64,000 bases of DNA from Pogonophryne albipinna. Lineage: Eukaryota > Chordata > Actinopteri > Perciformes > Artedidraconidae. The notes beneath the pieces are model-generated. The model made no database searches, had not been told where the DNA came from, and worked only from the letters and a program-made list of their open reading frames with translations. Below are positions 32,647 to 44,782 of this stretch, piece by piece. Both the position numbers and the translations under genes were made by a program. Location of the stretch: the NCBI GenBank assembly GCA_028583405.1, contig CM053246.1:7135459-7199458 (forward strand). Direction: 5' to 3'. Positions within the stretch are counted from its first letter, which is position 1. Each line of letters starts with the position of its first letter.

Positions 32647-34475
32647 GTTCAAGGTCCTTTATTTGTCATACGAACATAGCTACAGAGTAGTTTTGTCAAT
32701 GTAAATCTTAGGTCACAGGCTTCTCCAACAGTGCAAGTGCAACACAATAATACAGAAAAACAGAAAAATATAGTGCAAGTAAATATTAAAAAGAAAAAGT
32801 TTAAAAAAAGTGAAATAAGAGTCTATATGCAAGCTATTGGAATTAGATAAATAGATAAATAATTACTAAGTAGCAGATGAATGTTATGGATGTTGTTACA
32901 ACAGTTCAGGTGTTTAACAGTCTTATTGCCTGTGGGATGAAACTGTCTCTGGATCTGGTCGTTTTTGTCCGGATGCTGCGGTAACGCCTGCCCGTCTGGC
33001 AGCAGACTGAACAGTTTGTGGCTGGGGTGATGGGGGTCTTTTATAATCCGGAGGGATTTCTTCCTGAGCCGCTGGGAGTAAAGGTCCTCCATGGATGGCA
33101 GCTCCGTCCTGGTGATGTTCTGTGCAGTTACTTACGATTGAGGGTGGTGCAGCTGCCGTACCAGGCCGTGATGCAGCCAGTCAGGATACTCTGGTGCACC
33201 TGTAGAAGTTGCAGAGTATCCTGGAGTCCATGTTGAACCTCCTCAGCCTGCGGAGGAAGAAGAGCCGCTGTCAAGCTTTTTTTGGTGATGGTGGTGGTGT
33301 GAAGAGTCCATGTCAGGTCCTCAGTGATGTGGACACCGAGGAACCTGAAGCTGCTGACTCTCTCCACCGTAGTCCCATTTACGGTGATGGGGGCATGTCC
33401 CTCTCCCTGCTGCTTCCTGTAATCCACAATCTGCTCATTTGTTTTGCTGATGTTGAGATGGAGGTTGTTATCCTGGCACCAAGATGTCAGGTTTGCGACC
33501 TCCTCTCTGTACACCGTCTCGTCGCCGTCTGTGATCTGGCCGATGACGGTCGTGTCGTCAGCAAACTTCACGATGGTGATGGAGCTGTGTGTGGTCACGC
33601 AGTCGTGAGTGAACAGGGAGTAGAGGAGAGGGCTGAGCACGCAGCCTTGAGGGGCTCCGGTGTTGAGGATCAGGGTGGAGGATATGATGTTTCCCACCCG
33701 CACTGCCTGGGGTCTGCCAGTCAGGAAGTTCAGGATCCAGTCACAGAGGGCGCTGTTGAGCCTGAGGTCTATGAGCTTGATGGCCAGCTTGGAGGGCACA
33801 ATGGTATTGAATGTGGAACTGTAATCAATGAACAGCATTCTCACATATGTGTTCCTCTGGTCCAGGTGTGAGAGGGCAGTGTGGATGGTGAGGGCTATGG
33901 CGTCGTCTGTGGACCTGTTTGCTCTGTAGGCAAACTGCAGGGGGTCCAGAGAGTCAGGGAGGGAGGAGGTGATGAATTATTTGACTAACCGCTCAAATCA
34001 CTTCATAATGATGGAGGTGAGTGCTATTGGGCGGTAGCCATTGAGGCTGGTGATCTTTGTCTTTTTGGGGACAGGAACGATGGTGGAGTGTTTGAAGCAT
34101 GTGGGGTCTAGACTGCAGCAGGGACCTGTTGAAGATGTCTGTGAACACCTCTGCCAGCTGAACTGCACACACCCTGAGGACACGGCCAGGGATGCCATCA
34201 GGTCCAGGAGCCTTGTGTGGGTTAACCCTTTTAAAGGATTTACACACATCTGCCCTGTTTAAAACAAAGGGGCAGGGCTCCTGATCCTTCTCTGCACCCC
34301 CGGCATGGCTGCTCTCAAATCGTGCAAGAAAAATGGTCAGCTCATCTGGGAGAGATGCGCACGCAGACACTCCCGCTGCTCCTTTGTAGTCTGTCATTGT
34401 TCTTAGTCCCGCCCACATGTTCCGGGTGTTACAGTGTGCATCTAGACCGGGTGACGACACTACCTATTTACTCAG
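32647..34475 (-). pseudogene. Rex1-like LINE, 3' half (RT and 3' UTR)
   Basis: Minus-strand RT motifs occur in order: [14 protein letters not shown] (about 34210), VPVPKKTK and the [10 protein letters not shown] block (about 34050), [11 protein letters not shown] (about 33830), [19 protein letters not shown] (about 33650) and catalytic FADDTTV (about 33560). [10 protein letters not shown] block and the LRIIKDPHHPSHKLFSLLP tail (about 33020) follow. This matches Rex1/Babar elements of fish. Frameshifts occur near 34190, 33960-33840 and 33130. The 3' UTR ends near the AAGGTTCAAGG word at 32647. The 5' half is at 43190-44400, beyond an insertion. Confidence 0.9.
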
Positions 34476-35735
34476 CAATCACTGTAAGTTATATTCTTGT
34501 TTAAATAGACTTCTCTGTTTCATTTATTCCACTCTGTATAATTGTTCTGTAGTTATTGTAGCTAAAACTGCGCTTTTGAGAGATTTTAAAATCTCAGATC
34601 TGCTCAACTGAACATGTTACACAGGTCTCAGTGGGTCACGCGTCTCAACCCTGCATTACAATAGGCAGGAACGCTCTGCTGTCGCCCATCAGCTGTAGAG
34701 AGTTAACTAATTAGAGGGGCGTGGCCCCACAGCTGTGAGAACTCAGCAATCAGGCGTCCATTTTATGTAACTCTTTCCTGGAGCGTCAGACAGCCGAAGA
34801 CTGACAAAGACATTGGAGTCCTGCGGGAGTCAAAGACTGACAAAGACATTGGAGTCCTGCGGGAGTCACGAGGGTGGCAAAGAGGAGGCAAATTCTACTC
34901 TGATTGAGCTAAGTATTGCTGGTGTTTTATTTTCTTTAGTCTTCTAGTCCCTCATGCTATAATCATCCATCAATAGCGCTTTTAAATTTGATAAGCAGGT
35001 CAGCAGCGTAGTCAAAACCTGCTTTTTTTAAATACGACTATTGGCCAAGACCAAGTCGTTTTTATCTTTTAAAGACCTGGAAAGGGTTATTAACGCCTTT
35101 GTTACCTCGAGGTTGGACTACTGCAACGCTCTGTACGTGGGTATGGACCAGGCGTCAATTAAACGCCTGCAGCTAGTGCAGAACGCAGCTGCACGTCTAC
35201 TCACTGGCCACAAAAAGCGTGACCACATCACCCAATTCTGGCCTCATTGCACTGACTTCCAATTTGGTTCCGAATTGATTTTAAACTCCTTTTATTTGTT
35301 TTTAAAGCTCTAAATGGGCTGGCTCCGGCCTATATAGCTGAACTCCTCCAGCGCTACACCCCAGCCAGAGCTTTAAGGTCTGCTGACCAGCTGCTGCTGA
35401 TAGTGCACAAGACCAGGCTCAAAACCCGAGGGCACCGAGCCTTCGCAGCAGCTGGCCACAGGCTCTGGAACACTCTGCCCCTCCATGTGAGGTCGGCCCA
35501 GACCCTAGGGTTTTTTAAATCTACTCTTAAAACACACTTCTTCTCCCTGGCCTTTTAGTCAGAGCGGAGCACGACTCCTGACTTTTCCCTGTGTTTTTTA
35601 TACATATGTTGTAATTTATTATGAATGTAGAAATGTGTTTTTAAGTGATTGTAGTATTTATTACATGTACAGCACCTTGGCCCGACCAAAAATCGCTTTT
35701 AAAAGTGCTTTATAAATAAACTTTGATTTGATAAT
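34476..35735 (+). mobile_element. L2-like LINE copy 1, internally deleted
   Basis: Coding is limited to the end of ORF2 at 35041-35560: SRLDYCNALYVGMDQ, QLVQNAAARLLTG, a frameshift near 35240, then TPARALRSADQ and RAFAAAGHRLWNTLPLHV. The tail (TGTACAGCACCTTGGCCC, then TATAAATAAAC and TTGATTTGA) matches the truncated copy at 16224. The upstream part (34476-35030) is non-coding and contains a 36-bp tandem duplication (AGACTGACAAAGACATTGG twice, 34798-34868). It may be the 5' UTR, in which case most of ORF2 is deleted. Confidence 0.8.
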
Positions 35736-36717
35736 CATGTGTATTTTCTCCATTCCTGTTCATGTTTCTTCTCGCAATTATCACTGGCCCCGTGTATCTC
35801 CTAATCGATATAACTGCCCTGCTCTCGTCTATCCCACATGCTCCACTGAGATCCAACATCTAATTTCAGGGGGCCTGTGGAACTGCCAGTCAGCTGTTCC
35901 TAAGGCTGACTTCATCTCTGGCTACGCCTCCCTGCAGTCCCTGGATTTCCTTGCTCTCACTGAGACCTGGATTACTCCATCCAACACATCCACCCCAGCA
36001 GCTCTTTCCACAGCATATTCCTTCTCTCATACACCCAGACCCACTGGCAGAGGAGGTGGCACTGGTCTCCTGCTCTCTCCCAAATGGAGCTTTTCCCTCT
36101 TCAAGCTACCTAATTTCACTCCTTCCACCTTTGAATTCCATGCCGTCACAGTAACCCATCCTATACAATTAACCATTGTTATTCTCTACCGTCCACCAGG
36201 CGCCTTGGGGGACTACTTGGAGGAATTAGATAATCTCCTCTCACACATCCCTGAAACTGGCCCTCCCGCTGTACTTCTCGGAGACTTCAACCTCCAGACA
36301 GGGAAGATAGATGAACTAACATCTCTGTTAACCACCCTTGCCTTCTCACTGTCTCCATCCCCACCAACTCATAAAGCTGGCAATGTCCTTGATCTCATAT
36401 TCTCAAGGAACTGCACTACTTCTAACCTCTCTGTAAACCCGCTCCACACATCCGATCACTTCTTCATTTCATTCTCTCTACCTCTTTCCAAACATAACAA
36501 ACTAATCTCTTCTCATCCTGCACCTGTCCGCCGTAACCTTCGTTCCCTCTCCCCCTCTACCTTTGCCTCATCGGTGCTCTCAGCCCTCCCTCGTTCCAAC
36601 TTCTGCCTCCAAACTCTGCTGCAGAAACTCTCCTCTCTACTCTCTCATCCTCTCTGGACTCTCTCTGTACTCTCACATCTCGGCAGGCTCGTCAGTCCCC
36701 TCCTGCTCCCTGGCTAA
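35728..36717 (+). pseudogene. L2-like LINE copy 2, endonuclease domain
   Basis: The 329-codon frame contains the apurinic endonuclease motifs of LINE ORF2: LALTETWI, GRGGGTGLLL, VILYRPPG, VLLGDFN and a SDHFFISF ending. In the family this nicks the target to prime reverse transcription. No authentic start is claimed, since the upstream part may be truncated. A stop at 36715-36717 precedes linker text that is readable in shifted frames to about 37080. Confidence 0.88.
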
Positions 36718-37080
36718 ATGACGCACTGCGTGCTAATAGAACCATCCTTCGGGCAGCAGAGCGGAAACGGTGGAAATCCAAACACCATGACGACCTCCTA
36801 ACCTATCAGGCTCTCCTCTTTCTCTGCTTCGATCTCTCAGGCAAAAAGCACTTTCTTTCAAGATAACATCCAATCTTCCTATTCCAATTTTCAATATTTT
36901 CCACCCTCTTGGACCCCCCCCCCAAAGCCCCTTCCCCCTCCTCCCTTCTGTCAAGCGACTTTGTTAACCACTTTGAAAAAAAGGTTGATGATATTCGCTC
37001 TTTTTCTAACTCACCGCTGGGTCACCAGACCCTCCCTTCACCCACACACTAACCTCCTTTTCCCCTCTCTCTCCAAGTGA

Positions 37081-38835
37081 GGTTCTTACCCTCATTACCT
37101 CTGCCCGTCCTACCACCTGTCATCTGGACCCTGTCCCTTCAAACCTCCTTCAGACTATCGCTCCTGATATTCTACCGTTTCTCACCCATTTCATCAACAC
37201 TTCTCTAACTTCTGGTCACTTTCCAAACAGTCTCAAGGAGGCAAGAGTAAACCCTCTCCTAAAGAAACCCACTCTCAACCCGTCTGATGTTATAAACTAC
37301 AGGCCTGTCTCTCTCCTCCCGTTCCTGACTAAAACACTTGAACGCGCTGTCTTTAAACAACTCTCCTGTTATCTCCATCAGAACAACCTTCTGGATCCAC
37401 ACCAGTCTGGTTTCAAGGCAGGTCACTCCACAGAAACTGCTCTCCTTGCTGTCTCTGAGGAACTGCACACTGCCAAAGCAGCATCCCTCTCCTCTGTCAT
37501 CATTCTTTTGGACCTGTCTGCTGCATTCGACACGGTGAACCATCAGATCCTCCTTCGCACTCTCCAAAAACTTGGAGTTTCAGGCTCTGCACTTTCCCTC
37601 CTCACCTCATACCTCAAAGACCGTACATACAGGGTCACTTGGAGAGGGTCAGAGTCCGACCCTTGTCAATTAACTACAGGGGTCCCTCAGGGCTCTGTTC
37701 TTGGTCCCCTCCTCTTCTCCTTGTACACAAACTTGCTCGGATCAGTCATTAGCCCGCATGGTTTTTCATACCACTGCTACGCTGACGACACCCAATTAAT
37801 TCTGTCCTTTCCCCCGCTCAGAGACCCAGGTCGTCGCACGCATCTCTGCTTGTCTAGCTGACATCTCTCAGTGGATGTCTGCTCATCACCTCAAGCTCAA
37901 CCTTGACAAGACGGAACAGCTTTTCCTTCCGGGAAAAGATTGTCCGACTCTTGACCTAACAATCAACATCGGCAACTCTGTTGTATCTCCGACTCAGACT
38001 GCAAGGAATCTGGGTGTGATCCTAGATAACAAACTGTCCTTCACTGCAAACATAGCTGCTACAACCCGCTGCTGCAGATACACACTTTACAACATCAGGA
38101 GGATACGTCCCCATCTGACACTGAAAACAACGCAGGTTCTGGTCCAGGCTCTCGTCATCTCACGCCTAGACTACTGCAACTCCCTCCTGGCTGGTCTACC
38201 TGCATGTGCCATCCGACCTCTGCAGTTCATCCAGAATGCAGCGGCTCGTCTGGTCTTCAACCTTCCAAAATGTTCCCACACCACTCCGCTCCTCCGCTCA
38301 CTTCACTGGCTTCTGGTAACTGCTAGAATCCACTTCAAGACATGCATACCATGCTGCAAATGGATCTGGCCCTTCCTACATCCTGGACATGGTTAAACTG
38401 TACACCCCAGCGCGTGCACTACGCTCTGCATCAGCCAAACGACTCGCTGCACCCTCGCTCCGAGGGGGACCCAAGTTCCCATCAGCAAAAACACGTGGGT
38501 TTGCTATTCTGGCTCCAAAATGGTGGAATGAGCTCCCCATTGAAATTAGGACAGCAGAAAGCCTGCACATCTTCCGGCGCAGACTGAAAACTCATCTCTT
38601 TCGACTCCACTTCAAGCGATATAATTACTAACAAACAACTGCTAACAGAGCACTTATATACTAATAAAGGACTGGCTTATCTATAGCCAGTTGAGTAGCA
38701 CTTGAAATGTTTGGCTCTAGGAAACCTGATATACTTATATGATTCTGTTTTCTTCAAGGTTGTGTTTTCCTGGTTGAATGTACTTATTGTAAGTCGCTTT
38801 GGATAAAAGCGTCAGCTAAATGCAATGTAATGTTA
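37081..38835 (+). pseudogene. L2-like LINE copy 2, RT domain and 3' tail
   Basis: RT motifs appear as INYRPVSLLPFLTK (about 37285), HQSGFKAGHSTETALL (about 37400), [13 protein letters not shown] (about 37507), GVPQGSVLGPLLFSLY (about 37680) and catalytic YADDTQL (about 37778). Frame changes occur near 37830 and 38340. The C-terminus (ARALRSASAKRLAAPSL, then FAILAPKWWNELP) ends at 38631. The tail with TAAGTCGCTTTGGATAAAAG and an ATGTAATG run is the standard 3' end of this fish L2 group. Confidence 0.9.
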
Positions 38836-38849
38836 CAACCTTTGAAGTC

Positions 38850-39527
38850 AGATTCCACCTTCTCTTTGTACTGTAGCCATAGAAGCCCAGCTCCGCATCT
38901 TAGAAAATAACTCGGCTACAGTAAAGCCCATGTTAGCCGGTGCGGACCGGCAAAAGGTAGCTCCTATTAGCCATCCCCCCGGCAACTCCCGAGCAGCAGG
39001 GAGACTGGGTGACTGTTCAGAAGGGGCATAACGCGAAACCCGCCGGTGCCCACCAACCCGTTCATGTATCTAACAGATATTCCCCACTCAGCGTGACACG
39101 TGAATTTAGAGATCGAAGCCTCCACAGTCACATGCATTCCGGGGGCCAGAGCGGGCGACGTTGAGGCGCATCTTAAACTGCTGGCTAAAAATAAACGTAA
39201 ATACAGTAGGATTGTTATTCACGCCAATCAGAATGCACCAAACTTAATGTGGAGTCGGTGTATAGTTATGCTAAAACAATGTCGGACACCGTAATCCTCT
39301 CTGGTCCCCTCCCCAATCTGATCAATGATGACATGTATAGCCGCATGTCATCATTTCAGCGCTGGTTGTCTTGGTGGTGCCCAGCAAACAATGTGGGCTT
39401 CGTAAATAATTGGACAGCCTTCTGGGGAAAACCTGATCTGATTAAGAGAGACGGCATTCATCCTACTTTGGAAGGTGCAGATCTCATTTCGGCAAACATT
39501 TCAGGGCTTTGTGGACTTAATCCATGA
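38850..39527 (+). pseudogene. L2-like LINE copy 3, ORF1 (esterase-like)
   Basis: Two overlapping frames (39100-39294 and 39249-39527) read TCIPGARAGDVEAHL, then a broken segment, then VILSGPLPNLINDDMYSR and KRDGIHPTLEGADLIS. The GARxxD, SGP and DGxHPT blocks correspond to the SGNH-hydrolase (esterase-like) ORF1 of L2 and CR1 elements. The role is thought to involve RNA or membrane binding. A frameshift near 39260 and a degraded N-terminus make it non-functional. Confidence 0.75.
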
Positions 39528-39643
39528 CAAACTGGAGTTGAGACCAGGAGGCGGAGTCACAGTCTTACACGCTTCTCTGCGCTCTCTCCTAGGCAGTCAT
39601 CCATAGGAATCCCGAACGCAATAAAATACCCAATATTAGCAGT

Positions 39644-40550
39644 GTGTGTGTCTGCCCAAGGACAATTAAGGTAAAACCTAAAAGAGGTGTCATACATAAT
39701 AACCTAATAAAAGTAAATGTAACAGCTACTACAGTGCAACAAAACAGGAATATTAAATGTGGTCTCTTAAACATAAGATCTCTAGCATCTAAAGCAATAT
39801 TGGTAAATGATTTAATATCAGATTATAATATTGATATATGCTGTCTCACTGAAACTTGGTTGAGACATGAAGAATATGTCAGCATAAATGAGGCCACTCC
39901 ACCCAGCCATATCAATACTCATATTGCCCGAGGCATGGGCCGAGGAGGTGGAGTTGCAGCAATCTTTGACTCAAGTTTACTTATCAATACTAAACCAAAA
40001 TTAAATTATACCTCCTTTGAAAGTCTCGTTTTTAGTCTTACGCATCCGACCTGGAAAACTTTGCAGCCAATCTTATTTGTTACAGTGTACCGTGCACCAG
40101 ATCCTTATTCAGAATTCTATGAGTTTTTATCAACTTTGGTACTTAAAACAGAAAGTAATTATCGTAGGTGACTTTAATATTCATGTTGACGATGATAAAA
40201 ATAGCCTTACTGTTGCATTTAACTCTATATTAGATTCTGTTGGTTTCTGTCAGAGTGTAAATAAACCAACTCACTGCTATAATCACACTCTCGACCTTGT
40301 TCTGACTTATGGTATTGAAATTGAGCAACTATTAGTCGAACTGCATAATCCTGCTTTATCCGACCATTTCTTAGTAACTTTTGAAGTACTGTTACTAGAC
40401 TACAAAGCATTGGTCAAAAGCTCCTGCAGCAGAAACCTATCTGTTAGTGCTATAGCCAAATTTAAGGAAGAGATTCCACCAATACTTAACTTAAGCATGT
40501 CTGCATGTAGGGGAGGAAACTTATACAAAATGTACACCACCCCAAATTGA
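39644..40550 (+). pseudogene. L2-like LINE copy 3, endonuclease domain
   Basis: KCGLLNIRSLASKA, CCLTETWL, GRGGGVAAIF and VTVYRAPDPY occur in the first frame; a one-base shift near 40140 moves to IIVGDFNIHVDDD, HTLDLVLTYG and LSDHFLVTF. These are the ordered apurinic-endonuclease motifs. A second break near 40545 separates it from the RT frame at 40576. Confidence 0.9.
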
Positions 40551-40575
40551 TCATGTTGTTGATAGTGCTACAGAT

Positions 40576-42624
40576 GTGCTGCGAATAAAATTAGACTCTG
40601 TTGCTCCTTTGAAAAAGAAGAAAATAAAACAACATAGATTAGCTCCATGGCATAATGCCGAAACCCGCAAAATAAAGCAAAAGTCGAGACAACTTGAAAG
40701 GATATGGCGTTCCACTAAACTTGAAGAATCTCGTTTAATTTGGCATATTACTCTCAATGAATATAAGAAAGCACTGCGTAAAGCGAGAGCAGCCTACTAC
40801 TCTTCATTAATAGATGAGAATAAGAATAATGCAAGATTTCTTTTCAGCACTGTAGCCAGGCTGACAGAGAGCCACAGCTCGATTGAGCCTTCTATTCCCA
40901 TAGCACTCGGTAGTAATGATTTTATGTGCTTTTTTAACGATAAAATTGTTACTCTTAGAATCAAAATTAATGACCTCTTGCCTTTGACCAGTATAGTGTT
41001 ATCAACAGCTCCTGGAAACGTAAGTTCTAATAGTACACTAGATAGTAAACTAGAATGCTTTTCAGCTATAAACCTTGAACAATTAGATTCAATGATTCTC
41101 TCTTCTAAACCATCAACGTGTATGTTAGACCCAATTCCAACTAAGCTGTTGAAGGAAGTTTTTCCATTAATTAGCACTTCTTTATTAAATATTATGAATA
41201 TGTCTTTATTATCAGGCTATGTTCCACAATCATTCAAAGTAGCAGTGATAAAACCGCTTCTTAAAAAGCACAACCTCGATCCAGAGGTTTTAGCCAACTA
41301 TAGACTTATTTCTAATGTTCCGTTCCTCTCAAAAATTCTTGAGAAAGCAGTCGCAAAACAGTTGTGTGATTACTTAAAAAACAATGATTTATTTGAAGAT
41401 GTTCAGTCTGGCTTTAGAACACATCATAGCACAGAGACAGCTCTGGTTAAAGTCACAAATGACATTCTAATAGCCTCTGACAAGGGACTTGTCTCTATTC
41501 TTGTTTTGCTCGATCTCAGTGCTGCATTTGATACTATCGATCATGATATCTTATTGCAAAGACTAGAGCACTTAGTTGGCATACAGGGAACTGCTTTAGG
41601 CTGGTTTAGGTCCTATCTATCTTAACGCTCTCAGTTTGTACGTGTCAATGATGAATCTTCCACGCAAACCAAAGTTAGCCATGGAGTGCCACAGGGCTCA
41701 GTGCTCGGACCTATTTTGTTCACATTATATATGCTTCCGTTAGGCAATATTATAAGGAATCATTCTGTACATTTGCATTGTTATGCGGATGATACTCAAC
41801 TATATTTATCAATCAAGCTTGATGAAATTAAAAATCTAAATAAAATTCAAGACTGCCTCAAGGACTTAAAAATGTGGATGACCTTAAACTTTTTGATGTT
41901 AAACACGACCAAAACTGAAGTTATTGTACTTGGCCCGAAGAATCTACGAAACAAATTATCTAAAGATATACTAACTATGGATGGCATTAATTTGGCCTCC
42001 AGTGAGACTGTAAGGAATCTTGGTGTTATATTTGATCAGGATTTATCCTTTAACGCCCACATAAAAGCAATTTCAAGGACCGCCTACTTCCATCTACGTA
42101 ACATTGCAAAAATCAGGCATATCTTGCTTCAAAACGATGCAGAGAAACTAGTCCATGCATTTGTTACTTCAAGGCTGGAATATTGTAACTCCTTATTATC
42201 AGGGTGTACCAAGAAGGCAGTCAAGTCGCTTCAGCTGATTCAAAATGCTGCAGCTCGTGTACTAACCAGAGTTAGGAAAAGGGACCACATTACTCCTGTT
42301 CTGGCTGCCTTACACTGGCTCCCTATAGAACACAGGATAGAATTTAAAATTCATCTTCTCGCCTACAAAGCCCTTAATGGGCAGGCGCCATCTTACCTTA
42401 AAGAACTCATTATACCCTACTGTCCTACTAGGGCATTGCGTTCCAAGAATGCAGGGTTGTTGGTTGTTCCTAGAGTCTCTAAAAGTACAATGGGAGCCAG
42501 AGCCTTTTCTTATCAAGCTCTACATTTGTGGAATCAGCTTCCAGTTTGTGTTCGGGCGGCAGACACCCTATCCGTTTTTAAGAGTGCGCTTAAGACCTTC
42601 CTTTTTGATAAAGCTTATAGTTAG
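40576..42624 (+). pseudogene. L2-like LINE copy 3, RT domain, one in-frame stop
   Basis: One frame covers [19 protein letters not shown] through the RT and C-terminus, broken by a TAA at 41623-41625 where a sense codon is expected in the FRSYLS-RSQFV block. Motifs: [15 protein letters not shown] (about 41293), [13 protein letters not shown] (about 41510), GVPQGSVLGPILFTLY (about 41680), catalytic YADDTQLYL (about 41784) and NLGVIFDQDLSF. The ending is LPVCVRAADTLSVFKSALKT. This is the best preserved enzyme in the window, so the copy is probably young. Confidence 0.92.
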
Positions 42625-43189
42625 GGCTGATTAGATTCAGCCCTTAGTTTGTCGGGGGACAGCTTACTTCTTCCTTCTCTCTGTCTATACCTGTGTACTC
42701 TCATGTTCCGATTAACCCAGCTTCCCCAAATTTCTTTCTTTTTGGTGTCTATATATGCTGGGATCCGGAGTCATGGATGATCCTGCGGTCCTGTGTCCTG
42801 CATCGCGAGCCCTGGATCTTGAGTCGTCGCTGTGGTCCTGGATGGATATCCTTGTGGATTCATCTTCCTATTATACACACATGCATTCCCAAACATTTGG
42901 ACTACCTATGTTGCAAATGTATTATCTTTTCAATTTACACACGGCATCTATTGCACGTCTGTCCGTCCTGGGAGAGGGATCCCTCCTCTGTTGCTCTCCC
43001 TGAGGTTTCTCCCATTTTTCCCTTTAAACTGTGGGTTTTCTCCGGAAGTTTTTCCTTGTACGATGTGAGGGTCTAAGGACAGAGGGTGTCGTATTGTCAT
43101 ACTGATATTCTGTACAAACTGTGAAGTCCACTGAGACAAATGTAACATTTGTGATATTGGGCTATATAAATAAACATTGATTGATTGAC
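42625..43189 (+). mobile_element. L2-like LINE copy 3, 3' UTR
   Basis: A T-rich 3' UTR ends with TTGGGCTATATAAATAAACA and a TTGATTGATTGAC repeat. Directly after the repeat Rex1-like text resumes, so the LINE inserted into that older copy. Confidence 0.85.
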
Positions 43190-44400
43190 TGTCTCTTTGC
43201 ACTGCTAATTGCTCTCCGGAGTTTTGATTTTGGGAATGTTCGTACAGAAACCTTCGGTACCACGTCATCGATGTATTTCCCAATGTAGCAGATGACCGTA
43301 TCCGTGTGTGTGTTGATGTTATTGTCCTCAAACACACTCCAATCCGTAGATGCAAAGCAATCCTGCAGTGCTGAATCTGACTCCTCACTCCATCGCTGTA
43401 GTGTTTTTGTTACCGCTCTGTCCCTTTTTAAGTTTCTGCTTGTAACCAGGCAGCAGCAGCAGTGAGATGTGGTCTGATTTGCAGAAGGGAGGGCGAGGGA
43501 GAGCCTTATATCCATGTCGAAAAGGGGCATAAACATGGTCCAGTATGTTTCCCCCGCGTGTCGGACAGCTGATGTGTTGGTAGTATTTCGGCAGGACCTT
43601 CTTCATGTTAGCGGTGTTAAAATCCCCGGCCACAACGAACGCCGCCTCTGGCCGTGAAGTCTCGGTCTTGCCGATAATCCCAAACAGCTGATCGAGTGCC
43701 GTGTTGTTGTTGGCTAACGGCGGAATATACACTGCTGTAATCACAACAGATGTGAATTCTCTCGCAGGTTAAAAGCCCGGCATGTGATCATGAGGTGCTC
43801 CAAATGAGCGGAACAGTCCAAAGAAATAACCTTCACATCTGTGCACCAGTTGTTATTAGTTATTACACACACCGAGTTAACTGTCCTGTCCTGGTGAAAA
43901 ATAGTGAATCCGTCAGGAACAATGGCGGAGTCCGGGATAGCGAGGTTGAGCCAAGTCTCAGTGAGAATTAACATGTTACAGTTCTTAATGTCCCGTTGAA
44001 AAGCAATCCGACTTCTGAGTTCATCTAGCTTATTTTCAATGGATTGAACATTAGCCAGAAGAATACTCGGAAGAGGGGGTTGGTTTTCTCGTTTTCCCAG
44101 TCCGACCAGCAGCCCGGCGCGGGACCCTCGCTTGGTCTTCCTCCTGCGTCTCTCAGGTAGGACAGCAACAGGTAGCCATGGTGAATCTCCATTGTCTGTC
44201 GGTGGGTTATTGTCCACGAAGTTTCGGATGTGAAGAAGTTCCTCTCTGCTATATATATATGTATAGCAGAGTTGGTGCGGTCAGCTTGCATGTTGCGAAC
44301 CATGTTAAAAGTAAAACGGCAAAAAGTAAATAAACACGCACAAAATACGAAAAAGGGCAAAGTTGGAGAGGGGCCAAAAGACAATGCGGCCATCTTCACC
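43190..44400 (-). pseudogene. Rex1-like LINE, 5' half (endonuclease)
   Basis: Minus-strand frames read LPSILLANVQSIENKLDELR (about 44050), LILTETWLN, VCVITNNNWCTDVKVISLD (about 43870), ITAVYIPPLANNNTALDQL (about 43735), FVVAGDFNTANMKKVLP and KSDHISLLLLPGYK, then KTLQRWSEESDSALQDCF and VSVRTFPKSKLRRAISSAKRQ (given as motif text). Frameshifts occur near 43745, 43430 and 43850. It ends at 43190 where the L2 tail begins. The missing continuation is the RT half at 34475 and below. Confidence 0.88.
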
Positions 44401-44492
44401 GGCGCATCTTGTTCAATAAATAATAATGTACGCTGTGGCTAACAACAATAGGCGACATAATCTACAAAGCAAATAAAAAACAGCTATAAATA

Positions 44493-44782
44493 TGTAACGG
44501 AAAGAATAGTGATGCTCTGAAGTTCTGTTTCCACCTACAACTATCATCCGCTGCCCTGCCACTTCCCCCCTCTCTCTATCTATTCCGAGTTTTTTCTCCA
44601 TTGTGCTGGGAATTCAACTTCTTTGACTCCTCATTGTCTGCTTTCTCCTTCCCGCCTCCACTTTTTCTCACCCCCTGCCTGCTTGGTGCAACGGCAGCCA
44701 AGCTTCCTAAGTGTTGTGCTGCTAAATAAAACTTTCAGACACAGCCATGCACACTTACCCGCCTCTGTTTTGTTCCATCACA
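44493..44782 (+). other. Possible LTR (TGTAACGG...CATCACA)
   Basis: The stretch begins TGTAACGG and ends CCATCACA, the same ends as the solo LTR at 10101-10543. It has AATAAA near 44727. I could not find a matching target duplication, so it may be a worn or partial copy. Confidence 0.4.

Noticed and set aside
33209..33871. 220-codon plus-strand frame opposite the Rex1-like RT
   Set aside because: The minus strand carries all conserved RT motifs; the plus frame is an antisense shadow.
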